From the NCBI GenBank assembly GCA_963702925.1, contig OY969771.1, positions 1,488,001 through 1,552,000 of the forward strand: 64,000 nt of DNA, written 5' to 3'. The stretch's first letter is position 1, and every line of letters starts with the position of its first letter. Positions 52,000 through 61,109 of this stretch are shown here, piece by piece. Position numbers and translations under genes: made by a program. Origin of the DNA: CAIKMD01 sp963702925 (lineage in GTDB: Bacteria > Pseudomonadota > Alphaproteobacteria > ATCC43930 > CGMCC-115725). The notes beneath the pieces were generated by a model. It ran no database searches. It had not been told where the DNA came from and saw only the letters and a list, made by a program, of their open reading frames with translations.

Positions 52000-52827
52000 A
52001 TGCAATACATAGATGTCAAAGGGGTTAAAGTACCCGCGCTCGGCTTCGGCACTTGGGCGTTAGCGGGCGAATCGGCCTATCGTGCGACGCGACAGGCGTT
52101 AGATTTGGGTTATCGCCATATCGATACCGCGCAAATCTACGGCAATGAGAGCGAAATCGGCCGCGCCATCGGCGACAGCCAGCTCCCGCGCGACGCCATC
52201 TTCCTGACCACAAAAATATCACCAAGCAATTTGCGCGCGGCCGCGGTCAAGCGCTCGCATGAGGAGAGCCTGCGCCAACTCGGCCTCGACCAGGTCGACT
52301 TGCTCCTGGTCCATTGGCCCAATGCGCAAGTGCCCTTGGGCGAAACCCTAGGGGCGCTCGCCGGGCTGCGCGCCGCCGGTAAGACACGCTTCATCGGCGT
52401 CAGCAATTTCACGGTCGCGCTGCTCAAGGAAGCAATCGAGCGCCACGGTGCCGACCTGCTGTGCAACCAGGTCGAATACCATCCTTTCCTGAAACAGGCC
52501 GCGTTGCGCGCAGCGCTCAAAGGCTACGGCATGATGCTGACCGCCTATGCGCCGGTGGCGCGTGGCCGGGTCTTTACGGACAAGACGCTCACGACAATCG
52601 GCCGCAAATACGGCAAGTCCGGCGGCCAGGTGGCGCTGCGCTGGCTGCTCGATCAGGAGCGCGTCGCCGCCGTGCCCAAGGCGGCGCAGCGCGACCACGC
52701 CGCGGCGAATATCGCCATTTTTGATTTCACCCTGGCGCCGGAAGACCGCGCCGCGATCGACGCCTTGGCGCAAGGCGAAAGGCTGGTCGAATGGGGCGGC
52801 TATTCCCCGGATTGGGACGAGGATTAG
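52000..52827 (+). CDS. Aldo/keto reductase
   Basis: The 275-residue TIM-barrel oxidoreductase has the catalytic tetrad visible in GYRHIDTAQIYGNE (Asp, Tyr), TTKIS (Lys) and LLLVHWPN (His). NADPH contacts lie in VSNF and near VPKAAQRDHAAANI. The length and the motif set fit AKR5-like 2,5-diketo-gluconate/methylglyoxal reductases. The frame extends to 51541 over the transpeptidase; ATG 52000 is the proper start. It is a single gene. Confidence 0.92.
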   Translation: MQYIDVKGVKVPALGFGTWALAGESAYRATRQALDLGYRHIDTAQIYGNESEIGRAIGDSQLPRDAIFLTTKISPSNLRAAAVKRSHEESLRQLGLDQVDLLLVHWPNAQVPLGETLGALAGLRAAGKTRFIGVSNFTVALLKEAIERHGADLLCNQVEYHPFLKQAALRAALKGYGMMLTAYAPVARGRVFTDKTLTTIGRKYGKSGGQVALRWLLDQERVAAVPKAAQRDHAAANIAIFDFTLAPEDRAAIDALAQGERLVEWGGYSPDWDED

Positions 52828-52854
52828 CGATGCCCTACCGCTTTCCAGCCATGC

Positions 52855-54444
52855 TCAAGCCGACGCCGTCGGATAAGGGCTGGTCTCGGACACTTCGATC
52901 ATCTTCTTGGCTAGGCGCAGTGCGAGTTCGGCGCGGAGCGGGGCGGCCGAAGGCTCGTCCCAGAGGTTGACCGATTCATCCGGATCGGCTTCGCGATCAT
53001 AAAGCTCGCCCCATGCGACGCCGTCATAGACGCTCAAGCGATGGCGCTTTGTGACCAGGGAGCGCAGCCGCGCCCGGCTCGGCAGACCAAGCCCGAGCCT
53101 TTGGCCTTCTTCCTCGATCAGCACGGCATCATAGATTGGCGCGGCGCCGCGCATCAGCGGCGCGAGGTCCTCACCCTGAATGCCGTTGTAAGCGGCGACG
53201 CCGGCGCGGTTGAGAATCGTCGGCGCGATGTCGACCGTTCCGACCAAGGCGTCGGCGCGTTGCCCGCGCGGCCCGGCGGGATCGCGCCAGATGAACGGCG
53301 CTTGAATGAGCCCGCGATAATGGATCGGGCCTTTGAGCAAAAGCTGATGGTCGCCCATATAGTCGCCGTGATCGGCCGTGAAGACGATCACCGTGTTGTC
53401 GGCCAAGCCGAGCGCTTCGAGCCGCGCGACGATCTTGCCGACGCAATCGTCGATGAAGCTGATCAAGCCGTAATTGAGCGCAATCGCCTCGCGCGCTTCG
53501 CGCTCGCTGCAGGCGAAGAGCTGCGGCGTGTGCTTGACCGCGCGCCCCGCGTCGCGCTCGGCCCAAAGCCAGCGCACGGTCGGCGGCAAGCCCTTGCCCG
53601 GATCGTGAAACGAATGCGGCAGTTCGATCGCCTCGGGCCGGTACATGTCCCAGTAACGGCCGGGCGGCGTATAGGGGTGATGCGGATCGGCGAAAGAGCA
53701 CATCAGGAAAAACGGCTCGCCCGACGAAGCGTAATCTTCGAGCCGCGCGATCGTCCGATCGGTGCAATAGGCATTCGGGTGCAGCTCGGGCGGGATTTGC
53801 GTGCGCCAGGCCTGGCGACAACGCGTCAGCTCGAAGCTTGGCGCGGGCGCGGCATTGGCCGGGCCAAGAAGATTTTCGGCGCCGGGATGATGCGCGCGCA
53901 GCCAGCGGCGGTAATGACCTTGAAGATCGTCGCCGTGGTTGATGGTGAGATCGACCGCATCGAAACCATAGAAAGGCAGGTCGAGATCCTGCTCGGGATT
54001 CGATGCCCAAAGCGGACCCCATTCCTGATCGTAGCGCCCGCGCTCGGGCGTTCGTGCCTCGCCATCGAGCCGGCCGGCGGGATCGGTCGGCCAGGTGGCC
54101 GGATTGCCCGCCATGTTCTGAAGATGCGACTTGCCGACGAGCGCAGTGCGATAGCCCGAGGCGCGCAAGCGTTCGACGAAAGTGGTCGCACCGAGCGACA
54201 GCGGAATACCGTTATGCCGGACGCCGTGAACCGACGGCATGCGCCCGGTCATCAAGGTGGCGCGATTCGGCATGCAGATCGGACTGGCGACGAAGAACGC
54301 ATCGGCCGCCCAGCCCGCGCCGGCCAGCGCATCGATTTGCGGTGTGCGCACGATCCGATTGCCGTAGCAGCCGAGATGGTCGCCGCGCAGCTGATCGGCG
54401 ATGAAGAAGAGGAAATTCGGTTTTCGCGGGCGCGGCGAGTTCAT
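52855..54444 (-). CDS. Arylsulfatase-type sulfatase
   Basis: This 529-residue cytoplasmic sulfatase has the formylglycine motif C57-M-P-N-R61 (ASPICMPNRATLMTGRMPS), a Cys-type site needing formylglycine-generating enzyme for maturation. Metal ligands lie in ADQLRGDHLG and FTADHGDYMGDHQLLLKGP. The family also includes phosphonate monoester hydrolases, so a phospho/sulfo ester substrate is possible. No signal peptide is seen. The ATG at 54444 overlaps no neighbour. The TIGR01244 phosphatase gene ends 10 bases upstream on the same strand. Confidence 0.9.
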   Translation of the reverse strand: MNSPRPRKPNFLFFIADQLRGDHLGCYGNRIVRTPQIDALAGAGWAADAFFVASPICMPNRATLMTGRMPSVHGVRHNGIPLSLGATTFVERLRASGYRTALVGKSHLQNMAGNPATWPTDPAGRLDGEARTPERGRYDQEWGPLWASNPEQDLDLPFYGFDAVDLTINHGDDLQGHYRRWLRAHHPGAENLLGPANAAPAPSFELTRCRQAWRTQIPPELHPNAYCTDRTIARLEDYASSGEPFFLMCSFADPHHPYTPPGRYWDMYRPEAIELPHSFHDPGKGLPPTVRWLWAERDAGRAVKHTPQLFACSEREAREAIALNYGLISFIDDCVGKIVARLEALGLADNTVIVFTADHGDYMGDHQLLLKGPIHYRGLIQAPFIWRDPAGPRGQRADALVGTVDIAPTILNRAGVAAYNGIQGEDLAPLMRGAAPIYDAVLIEEEGQRLGLGLPSRARLRSLVTKRHRLSVYDGVAWGELYDREADPDESVNLWDEPSAAPLRAELALRLAKKMIEVSETSPYPTASA

Positions 54445-54454
54445 GCGCCGCCGA

Positions 54455-54892
54455 TTATTTCTCGGCTTCGAGCTTTTCGACCAGCATCGGCAGGGCGCGA
54501 ATGTCATAGCCCTTGGACGCGGCTTCGGCGACCAGCATCAACGGGCTTTCGCCCTCGAACAAGGCGCGGCTCAAGGCGAACATGAGATAGCACCGCGTGC
54601 CGCTGCGGCAATGGGCGAGGATCGGCTTGCCTTCGTGCGAAAGCAAATTCTTGAACTCGACGACATCGTGGCGAGAAATCGCCGAGGACACGATCGGCTG
54701 ATAGCGATAGTCGAGCCCTCGCGTCTTGGCCTCGGCCGCGGCGGTCTGGTGATCGAGCTGGCCGGGCTCTTCATTGTCGGGCCGGTTGTTAATCACCGTG
54801 ACAAAGCCCTGCTTGGCGAAATCGGCCAGATCGGCCAGCGAGATCTGCCCGGAAACGCTGAGGAAGTCATTGATCTTGGTGGACTCTGTCAT
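54455..54892 (-). CDS. TIGR01244-type small phosphatase (rhodanese/DSP-like)
   Basis: The 145-residue protein has the PTP-like loop HCRSGTR (Cys at about residue 98) following KPILAHC, and the N-terminal block FLSVSGQISLADLADFAKQGFVTVINNRPDNEEPGQ. The family (also called Blh-like or DUF442) appears as a lone domain or fused to beta-lactamase-like sulfur dioxygenases, so a role in sulfur or phosphate signalling is possible. It heads a two-gene minus-strand unit with the sulfatase. Confidence 0.88.
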   Translation of the reverse strand: MTESTKINDFLSVSGQISLADLADFAKQGFVTVINNRPDNEEPGQLDHQTAAAEAKTRGLDYRYQPIVSSAISRHDVVEFKNLLSHEGKPILAHCRSGTRCYLMFALSRALFEGESPLMLVAEAASKGYDIRALPMLVEKLEAEK

Positions 54893-55109
54893 GTTTGCCT
54901 CCGCTATGCGTGCACCGACGATAGCCGAAAGCCGCCCCTGGCGCGACCGCGCGGCCGCCGGATTAATCTTGGCATTGCCCAATTCTGTCGTACACTTGAT
55001 CTATAAAAGCGGGGCCGGCGTGGGGCTGACCGCGTCGGCTTTCCCGATCTGGAGACGGCAAGCGACCGCAAAAGCGGCGTGTTGCCGCAACAAGGGAAAG
55101 GAAACTGCG

Positions 55110-55541
55110 ATGAATGTCGAAACCATCCTGAGATACAAGGGCCGGAACGTCGTGACGGTTGCGCCGGATGCGCGGATTGCTGCCGCCGTCGGGCTGCTGC
55201 GCCGCCACGGCATCGGTGCCTTGGTCGTGAGCGGCGACGGAAGCTCGGTCGACGGTATTTTATCGGAACGCGATATCGTCCACGCGCTCGCCGATCACGG
55301 CGCCAGAGCGCTCGAGCTCGAAGTCGCGCAGCTGATGAGCCGGCGTGTCGTCACCGGCAAACCCGGCGACAGCGTCGCGGACCTCATGGGGCTGATGACC
55401 GACCGGCGCTTCCGCCATGTGCCGATCGTCGAGAACGGCGCGCTCACCGGCATCGTCAGCATCGGCGACGTGGTCAAGAATCGGCTCGACGAGGTCGAAA
55501 GCGAAGCGACCTCGATGCGGGAATTCATCGCCAGCGCCTGA
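55110..55541 (+). CDS. CBS-domain protein
   Basis: The 143-residue protein is made of two CBS motifs (about 1-65 and 70-135; GIGALVVSGDGSSVDGILSERDI and HVPIVENGALTGIVSIGDVVK). A pair of these binds adenosine nucleotides such as ATP, AMP or NAD. Stand-alone CBS proteins of this type are thought to sense energy state. ATG 55110 follows AAGGGAAAGGAAAC. It is divergent from the TIGR01244 gene. Confidence 0.9.
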   Translation: MNVETILRYKGRNVVTVAPDARIAAAVGLLRRHGIGALVVSGDGSSVDGILSERDIVHALADHGARALELEVAQLMSRRVVTGKPGDSVADLMGLMTDRRFRHVPIVENGALTGIVSIGDVVKNRLDEVESEATSMREFIASA

Positions 55542-55665
55542 CCCTCTGCGCAGCGCGCCGATCAACTTATCGCGCGCGCGGCCAAGCGACTCCCTTTGAC
55601 CGCGCGGTTCCTTTATCGTTTTTTGCCAAGGCGCCGTCGGGCGCCCATAAAAAAGCGGAGGGAAC

Positions 55666-56190
55666 ATGAAGACGCATTTTGCGGCGCATTCGGCGTTTCT
55701 CGGCCTTGCGCTCGGCATCGGCATGGCGGCACAGCCCGCTTGCGCCGAAGGATTGATGGCGACGCATCGCATTCCCGCGTCGCTCGCCGCTGAAGCCGTG
55801 ACGGCGGCGGTCGCCACCTGCGCGGGCCAGGGTTTTCTGGTCAGCTCGGCCTTTCTCGACGCCGACGGCGTGCAGCAGGCTTTCCTGCGCGGCGACGGCG
55901 CCGGCATCCATACGATCCGCATGGCCAACGACAAGGCCTATACCGCGATCTCGTTCAGAACCAACACCAGCGCGATGGTGGAGGCATCCGAGAAAGGCGA
56001 TCGCCCGCCCTCGCCCGCGGTCGCCAAGCTGCCGCATCTCATTCTCGCGCCCGGCGGCGTGGTCATTCTGGGCGGCGCCGACGGCAAGGAGCTATTGGGC
56101 GCAATCGCCGTGAGCGGCGTGCCCAATCGTCAGGGCGACGAAGCCTGCGCCAAGGCAGGTCTTGCGAAGATCGCCGACCGCCTCAAATAG
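55666..56190 (+). CDS. Secreted GlcG/HbpS-family protein
   Basis: The 174-residue protein has a signal peptide (about 1-27, ending QPACAEG) and a GlcG/HbpS (DUF336) domain (AAEAVTAAVATCAGQGFLVSSAFLDADGVQQAFLRGDGAG, then GGVVILGGADGKELLGAIAVSG). Members bind heme or small ligands. A cytoplasmic paralog of the same family lies at 59320-59745. A good GGAGGGAAC site precedes the ATG. Confidence 0.87.
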   Translation: MKTHFAAHSAFLGLALGIGMAAQPACAEGLMATHRIPASLAAEAVTAAVATCAGQGFLVSSAFLDADGVQQAFLRGDGAGIHTIRMANDKAYTAISFRTNTSAMVEASEKGDRPPSPAVAKLPHLILAPGGVVILGGADGKELLGAIAVSGVPNRQGDEACAKAGLAKIADRLK

Positions 56191-56212
56191 AAGCGGCGCG
56201 ACCAGCAAGCCT

Positions 56213-57538
56213 TCAGACGATCACCGCCGCGATAACGCCCGCCGCCGCCAGCGCCACCAGCGTTGCGGCAGCGGGCAGGCTCGCACGCCAACCGGCGACG
56301 ACCAGCGCGACCGACGCCTTCAGCGTGTTGTTCGACGCGATCGCGATCAAGATCGCGACCTTGGCGAGATTGTCGGGCATCGAACCCGTGCCGCCCTGGG
56401 CAATGCTCAGCACGAAGGGATCGATGTCGGTAAATCCAACCACGGCCGCCAGCGCATCGACGCCGACCGTGCCGAAATGGCTGCGCGCCCATTGCGTCAC
56501 GATCGAGACGACGACGAACAACACCGCAAAAAGCAGCGCGGAGGAGAACTCCAACGGGTTGCGCGGGTTGATGTCGCGCGTCGCCGACGCCGTGCCGCCT
56601 GCCCGGCGGTATTGCAGCGCGGCCACGGCCAGGCCGGTGGCGCAGAGAGCGGCGAGGATCGGCAACAGCATCGTCGCGAGATGGAGGTCGAACAGCGCGA
56701 CGATCGCGAGGATGCGCAGATACATGACAGAGGTGGCAAGAACGATGCCAGCCTGGGCCAAAATGTTGGTCGCCGGATCGCGTGCGGCGGCACGCGCGAG
56801 CACGAGTGTCGTCGCGGTCGAGGAATAGAGCCCGCCGAGAAACGCCACGACGAGATCGCGGTCGGCGGGGGCAAGGAAACGCTGCAGCAAATAGCTCGCA
56901 TAGGACAAGGTGCAGACCGCGAGCAGCGCCAGCCAGGCTTTGTACGGCGTGATCGCGGTCAAGGTCGTCACCGGCTCGTTCGGCAGAAGCGGCAGGACGA
57001 TGCCGGTCAGGATAAGGAAATTTGCCGCCGTGGTGATCTCGCGCATATCCACTTGTTGCGCGAGCGCATGCAGCTGGTCGCGCGCGCCAAGCAGCAACAC
57101 CGCCGCCACGGTGGCGCCGACCGCGAGCCAGGCCGGCAAAGCGAGGGTCACCGGACCGATGAGATAAGCGAGCGTATTGCAGGCCGGCGCCACGAGCTCG
57201 ATGTTGAACCGCGCATCGCCATCGTGTTCGCGCAGCTGGCGTCGGTAAGCGACGAACAGCCAGCCGCCGAGGATCAGCAACCCGCCGACCAGAAGCAGCT
57301 TGCGATCGGGATCGAGCTGGTAAAGCAGCCCGCCGCTCAGCGCCAGGAGCGGAAAGGTGCGGATGCCGCCGGGGCGCAGCAGCCCGGTGCGCGCGTGAAA
57401 CTCCTCGAAGGCGAGGCCGAAGAACAGCGACAGGCCGAGGATGAGCGCGAATTTGACGAAGAGCGGATCGAGCAGCAAGGAGGAACCCCATGCCGGTGAA
57501 GGCCGGAGAACGGCCGAGCCTTGCGAGCATTCGCCCAA
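56213..57538 (-). CDS. MgtC/SapB and DUF4010 membrane protein
   Basis: The polytopic protein of up to 441 residues begins with an MgtC-like module (LFVKFALILGLSLFFGLAFEE, then RPGGIRTFPLLALSGGLLY). The DUF4010 module follows (about 180-420, with GLYSSTATTLVLARAAARDP). About 12 helices are likely. The function is unknown; MgtC-like proteins bind regulators in Mg or phosphate stress. The start is uncertain: the TTG at 57538 opens the frame with poor sequence, and a TTG near 57476 just before LLDPLFVKF may be better. The divergent tRNA-Gly is 24 bases away. Confidence 0.82.
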   Translation of the reverse strand: MGECSQGSAVLRPSPAWGSSLLLDPLFVKFALILGLSLFFGLAFEEFHARTGLLRPGGIRTFPLLALSGGLLYQLDPDRKLLLVGGLLILGGWLFVAYRRQLREHDGDARFNIELVAPACNTLAYLIGPVTLALPAWLAVGATVAAVLLLGARDQLHALAQQVDMREITTAANFLILTGIVLPLLPNEPVTTLTAITPYKAWLALLAVCTLSYASYLLQRFLAPADRDLVVAFLGGLYSSTATTLVLARAAARDPATNILAQAGIVLATSVMYLRILAIVALFDLHLATMLLPILAALCATGLAVAALQYRRAGGTASATRDINPRNPLEFSSALLFAVLFVVVSIVTQWARSHFGTVGVDALAAVVGFTDIDPFVLSIAQGGTGSMPDNLAKVAILIAIASNNTLKASVALVVAGWRASLPAAATLVALAAAGVIAAVIV

Positions 57539-57561
57539 AACCGCTATAAATCAACCGGGTT

Positions 57562-57635
57562 GCGGGTGTAGCTCAATGGTAGAGCAGAAGCTTCCCAAGC
57601 TTACGACGAGGGTTCGATTCCCTTCACCCGCTCCA
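57562..57635 (+). tRNA. tRNA-Gly (anticodon CCC)
   Basis: This 74-base tRNA has acceptor stem GCGGGTG/CACCCGC, D arm GCTC-AATGGTA-GAGC, anticodon loop TTCCCAA (CCC at 57594-57596), T loop TTCGATT and encoded CCA at the 3' end. It closely matches E. coli tRNA-Gly(CCC). The first anticodon-stem pair appears as G-A, a mismatch. The minus-strand MFS gene ends within its last 12 bases. Confidence 0.95.
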
Positions 57636-58988
57636 GCTTTCGCGCGCCGCGCGGCGCATGCCGCTCGCCAAGACGAAAAACGAGACGATGGCGATGACAT
57701 CGAAGATGCCGATGACGCTCGACATCGCATAGGCGATGGCCGTGGCGCCGCTGAAGACGCGATCGGAGACAACGGCAACCAGCATCGCGCCGAAGGCGAA
57801 GCCGAGCAAATTGAACAAGAAGAAATGCAGACCGGCGACCTTGCCGATCATCGACGCCGGCGTCAGGCTGCTCGTTGCGACCGTCGCCACCGAAAAGATG
57901 CACGGCGCCAGGAACGTGTAGATGCCTACCAGGATCCAGGTCGTCGCGATGGACGGGGCAATAGCCAGCATGACGGCCGGGGCGAGGATCACCGTGCAAA
58001 CGGCGATACCGGCGACGGCCGCGGCATCGTCGCGCCGCCATTTCGCCAAATAGTCGACGGCCAGTCCCGACAAGCACTGACCGGCAGGCGACAAAGCGAG
58101 CGTCATCACACCGTAGATCAGCCCGATTTCCGGCCGCGACAGATGCCACACGCGCCCCAGCATGGTCGGCGTCCAAGCGGGGAAGCTGAACATCACGATC
58201 GAGCCCGCGATATCGACGAGGGCGAGCGGCAGGAAGACGCGCCACTGTTTGCCGAGATAGCGCAAGGTCTGCCCGATGGTCGGCGCCTCGGCGTTCTCCG
58301 CGCCGGTGCGGTCGCGCTCGCGAATCGTCGTCATCAGCAGCGCGACGACGAGCCCGAGAGCGCCGGCAACAATGAGCACCAGCTGCCACGGCTTCACGCT
58401 GCCGATGACCGGCACGGCCACCGAAACCTGACCGCTCACCAATCCCAGGATCGCGCCGCCGCCCAGCAAGGCAATGCCGCCGCCGATCGTGGCGCCGCTC
58501 GACCAGAAGCCGATGGCACGCGAGCGCGACGACGGCGGGAACGCGTCCTTCATCATCGCGACGGCGCCCGGCGGAAAGCAGGCCTCGCCGACGCCAACGC
58601 CCATGCGGCCGAGGAAAAGCTGCCAATAGGACGAAGCCAGACCGCAGCTCATCGTCGCAAACGACCAGACCGTCACGCCGCAGGTGATCAGCCATTTCCG
58701 CTTCATGCGATCGATGAGAACGCCCGCCGGCAAGCCCAAGCCCGTGAAGACCAGCGCGAAGGCAAGGCCGATCAGCAAGCTCATTTCCGTATCGGAAATT
58801 CCGAGGTCCTGCTCGATCGGGCCGACCAGAAGCGGCAAGGATTGGCGATCGATAAACGCAAAGATATTGGCGAACCAAAGCACGCCCACCAGGTACCAAT
58901 CGCCGAGCGATGGAGCGCTGAGACGCGATTTCTGTTCGAGATTGGGACGAAGATATGAAACCGAAGGTTCTTGGGACGCAGGGTGCAT
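57624..58988 (-). CDS. MFS transporter (Spinster-like)
   Basis: The 454-residue protein has about 12 helices and the opening block ANIFAFIDRQSLPLLVGPIEQDLGISDTEMSLL typical of the Spinster-related MFS group, often linked with uptake of aromatic or organic acids. Motif A is degenerate (GVLIDRMKRKWL). The substrate is unknown. The stop codon (57624-57626) lies inside the 3' end of the divergent-strand tRNA-Gly, a 12-base antisense overlap. An internal ATG near 58949 would shorten the N-terminus but keep all helices. Confidence 0.88.
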   Translation of the reverse strand: MHPASQEPSVSYLRPNLEQKSRLSAPSLGDWYLVGVLWFANIFAFIDRQSLPLLVGPIEQDLGISDTEMSLLIGLAFALVFTGLGLPAGVLIDRMKRKWLITCGVTVWSFATMSCGLASSYWQLFLGRMGVGVGEACFPPGAVAMMKDAFPPSSRSRAIGFWSSGATIGGGIALLGGGAILGLVSGQVSVAVPVIGSVKPWQLVLIVAGALGLVVALLMTTIRERDRTGAENAEAPTIGQTLRYLGKQWRVFLPLALVDIAGSIVMFSFPAWTPTMLGRVWHLSRPEIGLIYGVMTLALSPAGQCLSGLAVDYLAKWRRDDAAAVAGIAVCTVILAPAVMLAIAPSIATTWILVGIYTFLAPCIFSVATVATSSLTPASMIGKVAGLHFFLFNLLGFAFGAMLVAVVSDRVFSGATAIAYAMSSVIGIFDVIAIVSFFVLASGMRRAARESWSG

Positions 58989-59319
58989 GGAATGCCTCGT
59001 TCGGATTGCCGATCTCCGCGTAATGCCGCCCTCAGCGCCACGCGCCCGGCGGGAATGGCTTGGGAGGGGACGTACTCGGCGTGGAATTATCGAGGCGCGA
59101 GACGCGGCCGGTCAAAGACCGGCGCGAGACGATCGCGGCGTTCGAGGGCGATTCAAACGCGCCTGCATTTGCGCGCATGGTTAATTGCACCGGCGGTTCC
59201 TTCCCACTGACAGCCTATGGATTTCAGATCGGGGGATTTTGATCTGGATCAATCGGGCCTGACGAAGGAACGCCTTCGAGACCGGCGGGCGACGCGGAGC
59301 GATTATGGCCTTGTGCAGC
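58989..59319. other. Intergenic region between the MFS and GlcG-type genes
   Basis: I see no gene, repeat or RNA structure in this 331-bp stretch. It presumably carries the MFS promoter near its left end and the end of the minus-strand GlcG-type transcript at its right. Confidence 0.35.
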
Positions 59320-59745
59320 CTAGTCAAACCGCTTGGCCTTGCCGAAAGCGGCAATCGCGGCCTTGGCGACGACGAGATCCTGCGCCCCAGTTCCCGACCC
59401 GACGCCGATTCCGCCGATGGTGTGGCCGTCGACGATGATCGGCAACCCGCCCGGCAGATTGACGCGCTTGCCGCCCGTGGCGATGGCGAGCTTCAAATCG
59501 ATGCCGGCTTCGATGTTGCCGGTGGGCTCGGAATAGGACGCCGCCGTCATCGCCTTGACCAGCGAGGAATCGATCGACTGCACGAAGGCGCCGTCCATGC
59601 GCGCAAAGGCCAACAAGTGCCCGCCGGTATCGACAATCGAGATGCATTCCGGCACGCCGATCTCGGTCGATTTCGCGATCGCCGCTTGCAGGATTTTCAT
59701 AGCGCCTTCGCAAGTGAGCTTCAGGCTGGGCGCGGTATCGGCCAT
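59320..59745 (-). CDS. Cytoplasmic GlcG/HbpS-family protein
   Basis: The 141-residue protein is a stand-alone GlcG/DUF336 domain (CISIVDTGGHLLAFARMDGAFVQSIDSSLVKAMTAASY, GGLPIIVDGHTIGGIGVGSGTGAQDLVVAKAAI) without a signal peptide. Family members accompany glycolate, propanediol or heme pathways, but none lies beside it. ATG 59745 is chosen; the open frame starts 18 codons earlier. It is a paralog of the secreted protein at 55666. Confidence 0.9.
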   Translation of the reverse strand: MADTAPSLKLTCEGAMKILQAAIAKSTEIGVPECISIVDTGGHLLAFARMDGAFVQSIDSSLVKAMTAASYSEPTGNIEAGIDLKLAIATGGKRVNLPGGLPIIVDGHTIGGIGVGSGTGAQDLVVAKAAIAAFGKAKRFD

Positions 59746-59836
59746 GATTCGTCTCCGGTTATGACGGCGCGAAACAGATCGGCGCCACCGCGTTGACATA
59801 GCCTGAGACGAAGGCGCCTGGCCACCCGAAAGCGCG

Positions 59837-60652
59837 TCAGCTACCCTGGGTAATCTCGTCGGTCACGACCTTGAAACTCACCAGGGTGTTGGGACCGAAA
59901 GTGCTGCTGATCGCGACGTCGGCGGCATCGCGGCCGCGCGCAATCAGAACCCGCCCGATGCGCGGCGCGTTGTTGCGCGGATCGAAAGTATACCAACGCC
60001 CCCCGAGATAAGCCTCGAACCAGCCGGCAAAATCCATCGGCGCGTAAGGCGGCGGCAGACCGATATCGCCCAGATAACCGGTGCAATAGCGCGCCGGAAT
60101 GTTCATGCAGCGGCAAAAGGCGATTGCGAGATGCGCATAGTCGCGGCAAACGCCTTTGCGCTCGTTATAGGCTTCCCAGGCCGTCCGGGTCGGCCGCGCA
60201 TGCTCGTAGCCGAAAGCGATGTGACGGTTCACGAAATCGCAGATCGCTTGCACCCGCCCCCAGCCGAGGGGCGAGCGCTGGAACAAATCCCACGCGACCT
60301 GGGAGAGGCGATCGGTTTCGCAATAGCGGCTGCCCAAGAGAAAGACCAAGGTTTCCTCGGGCAAGTCTTGCACGAGATGTTGCCAAGCCGACGGAGCGAC
60401 CTCGTCGGGTCGCCCGCTGTCGCGCACGATCCCCGTGCTCGCGATGCGAATGCGCCCCTGGGGCGCCACGATCCTCGTGCACCAATTTCCGAAGCCGTCA
60501 CGATAGGCGACGATCGGCACCGACGGATCGGTCGTGAGGTAGTCCGGCACGACGACATCCGACGCGCGCGTATAATGGATGTTCAAGGTCAAGATCATCG
60601 GCGTGGGCTGCGGACAATCGTAGATCAGTTCGTAGCCGACACGGATTTGCAT
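59837..60652 (-). CDS. Transglutaminase-like cysteine-protease-fold protein
   Basis: The 271-residue protein has the transglutaminase core with catalytic Cys in NERKGVCRDYAHLAIAFCRCMNIPARYCTGY, His in FAGWFEAYLGGRWYTFDPR and the following Asp. The N-terminal beta-domain (about 1-120) matches the bacterial transglutaminase N-terminal type. There is no signal peptide. Such proteins are peptidases or amidases of unknown substrate, often near ATP-grasp/circularly permuted partners, which are absent here. It is a single gene. Confidence 0.9.
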   Translation of the reverse strand: MQIRVGYELIYDCPQPTPMILTLNIHYTRASDVVVPDYLTTDPSVPIVAYRDGFGNWCTRIVAPQGRIRIASTGIVRDSGRPDEVAPSAWQHLVQDLPEETLVFLLGSRYCETDRLSQVAWDLFQRSPLGWGRVQAICDFVNRHIAFGYEHARPTRTAWEAYNERKGVCRDYAHLAIAFCRCMNIPARYCTGYLGDIGLPPPYAPMDFAGWFEAYLGGRWYTFDPRNNAPRIGRVLIARGRDAADVAISSTFGPNTLVSFKVVTDEITQGS

Positions 60653-60799
60653 GATGGGCCGCGGCCTGTGATGCCGAGTGAAACCGAACGCCGGTCATCA
60701 CTTTACGCCGGATGCGCTTGAACGCTTACGGCAATCGGCGATTGGCGCGCTTCCGCACAAAAAAGCGGCGCGCGCGACGTGCTGATAGAGCGTAGCGGT

Positions 60800-61072
60800 T
60801 TAACGCCGCCAGTTCGGGCGGCGCGGCGCGGCGCCGGTCGGCGCGGCCCGCTCGTCCTTGTGCCGGAAATTGATCCGGCCTTTGGTCAGATCGTAGGGCG
60901 TCATCTCGATCGTCACCCGATCTCCCGCCAAAATGCGAATGCGATTCTTCTTCACGCGTCCCGAGGTGTAAGCCAGCGTCTCGTGCCCGTTGTCGAGGCG
61001 GATGCGGAACCGCGCATCGGGCAAACGTTCCAGCACCGTACCGTCGAATTCCAGCAGATCTTCTTTCGCCAT
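60800..61072 (-). CDS. infA: Translation initiation factor IF-1 with C-terminal extension
   Basis: The 90-residue protein begins MAKEDLLEFDGTVLERLPDARFRIRLDNGHETLAYTSGRVKKNRIRILAGDRV, the OB-fold of IF-1 (quoted up to position 53 in pieces; key motif GDRVTIEMTPYDLTKGRI). IF-1 blocks the A site during initiation and is related to cold-shock RNA chaperones. It carries an extra 18 or so residues (DERAAPTGAAPRRPNWRR) beyond the usual 72. Such extended forms occur in alphaproteobacteria as second copies. It lies next to a desaturase and cold-shock gene. Confidence 0.93.
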   Translation of the reverse strand: MAKEDLLEFDGTVLERLPDARFRIRLDNGHETLAYTSGRVKKNRIRILAGDRVTIEMTPYDLTKGRINFRHKDERAAPTGAAPRRPNWRR

Positions 61073-61109
61073 GGTTTCCTCCGACGAGGTTATAGGGAAA
61101 TAGCGTTCT

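Noticed and set aside
53041..54585. 514-codon + strand frame
   Set aside because: Antisense shadow of the sulfatase gene, whose Cys-type active site is clear.
56130..57554. 474-codon minus-strand frame beside the MgtC/DUF4010 gene
   Set aside because: It overlaps the same strand in another frame and is Arg-rich; the DUF4010 frame has proper membrane helices.
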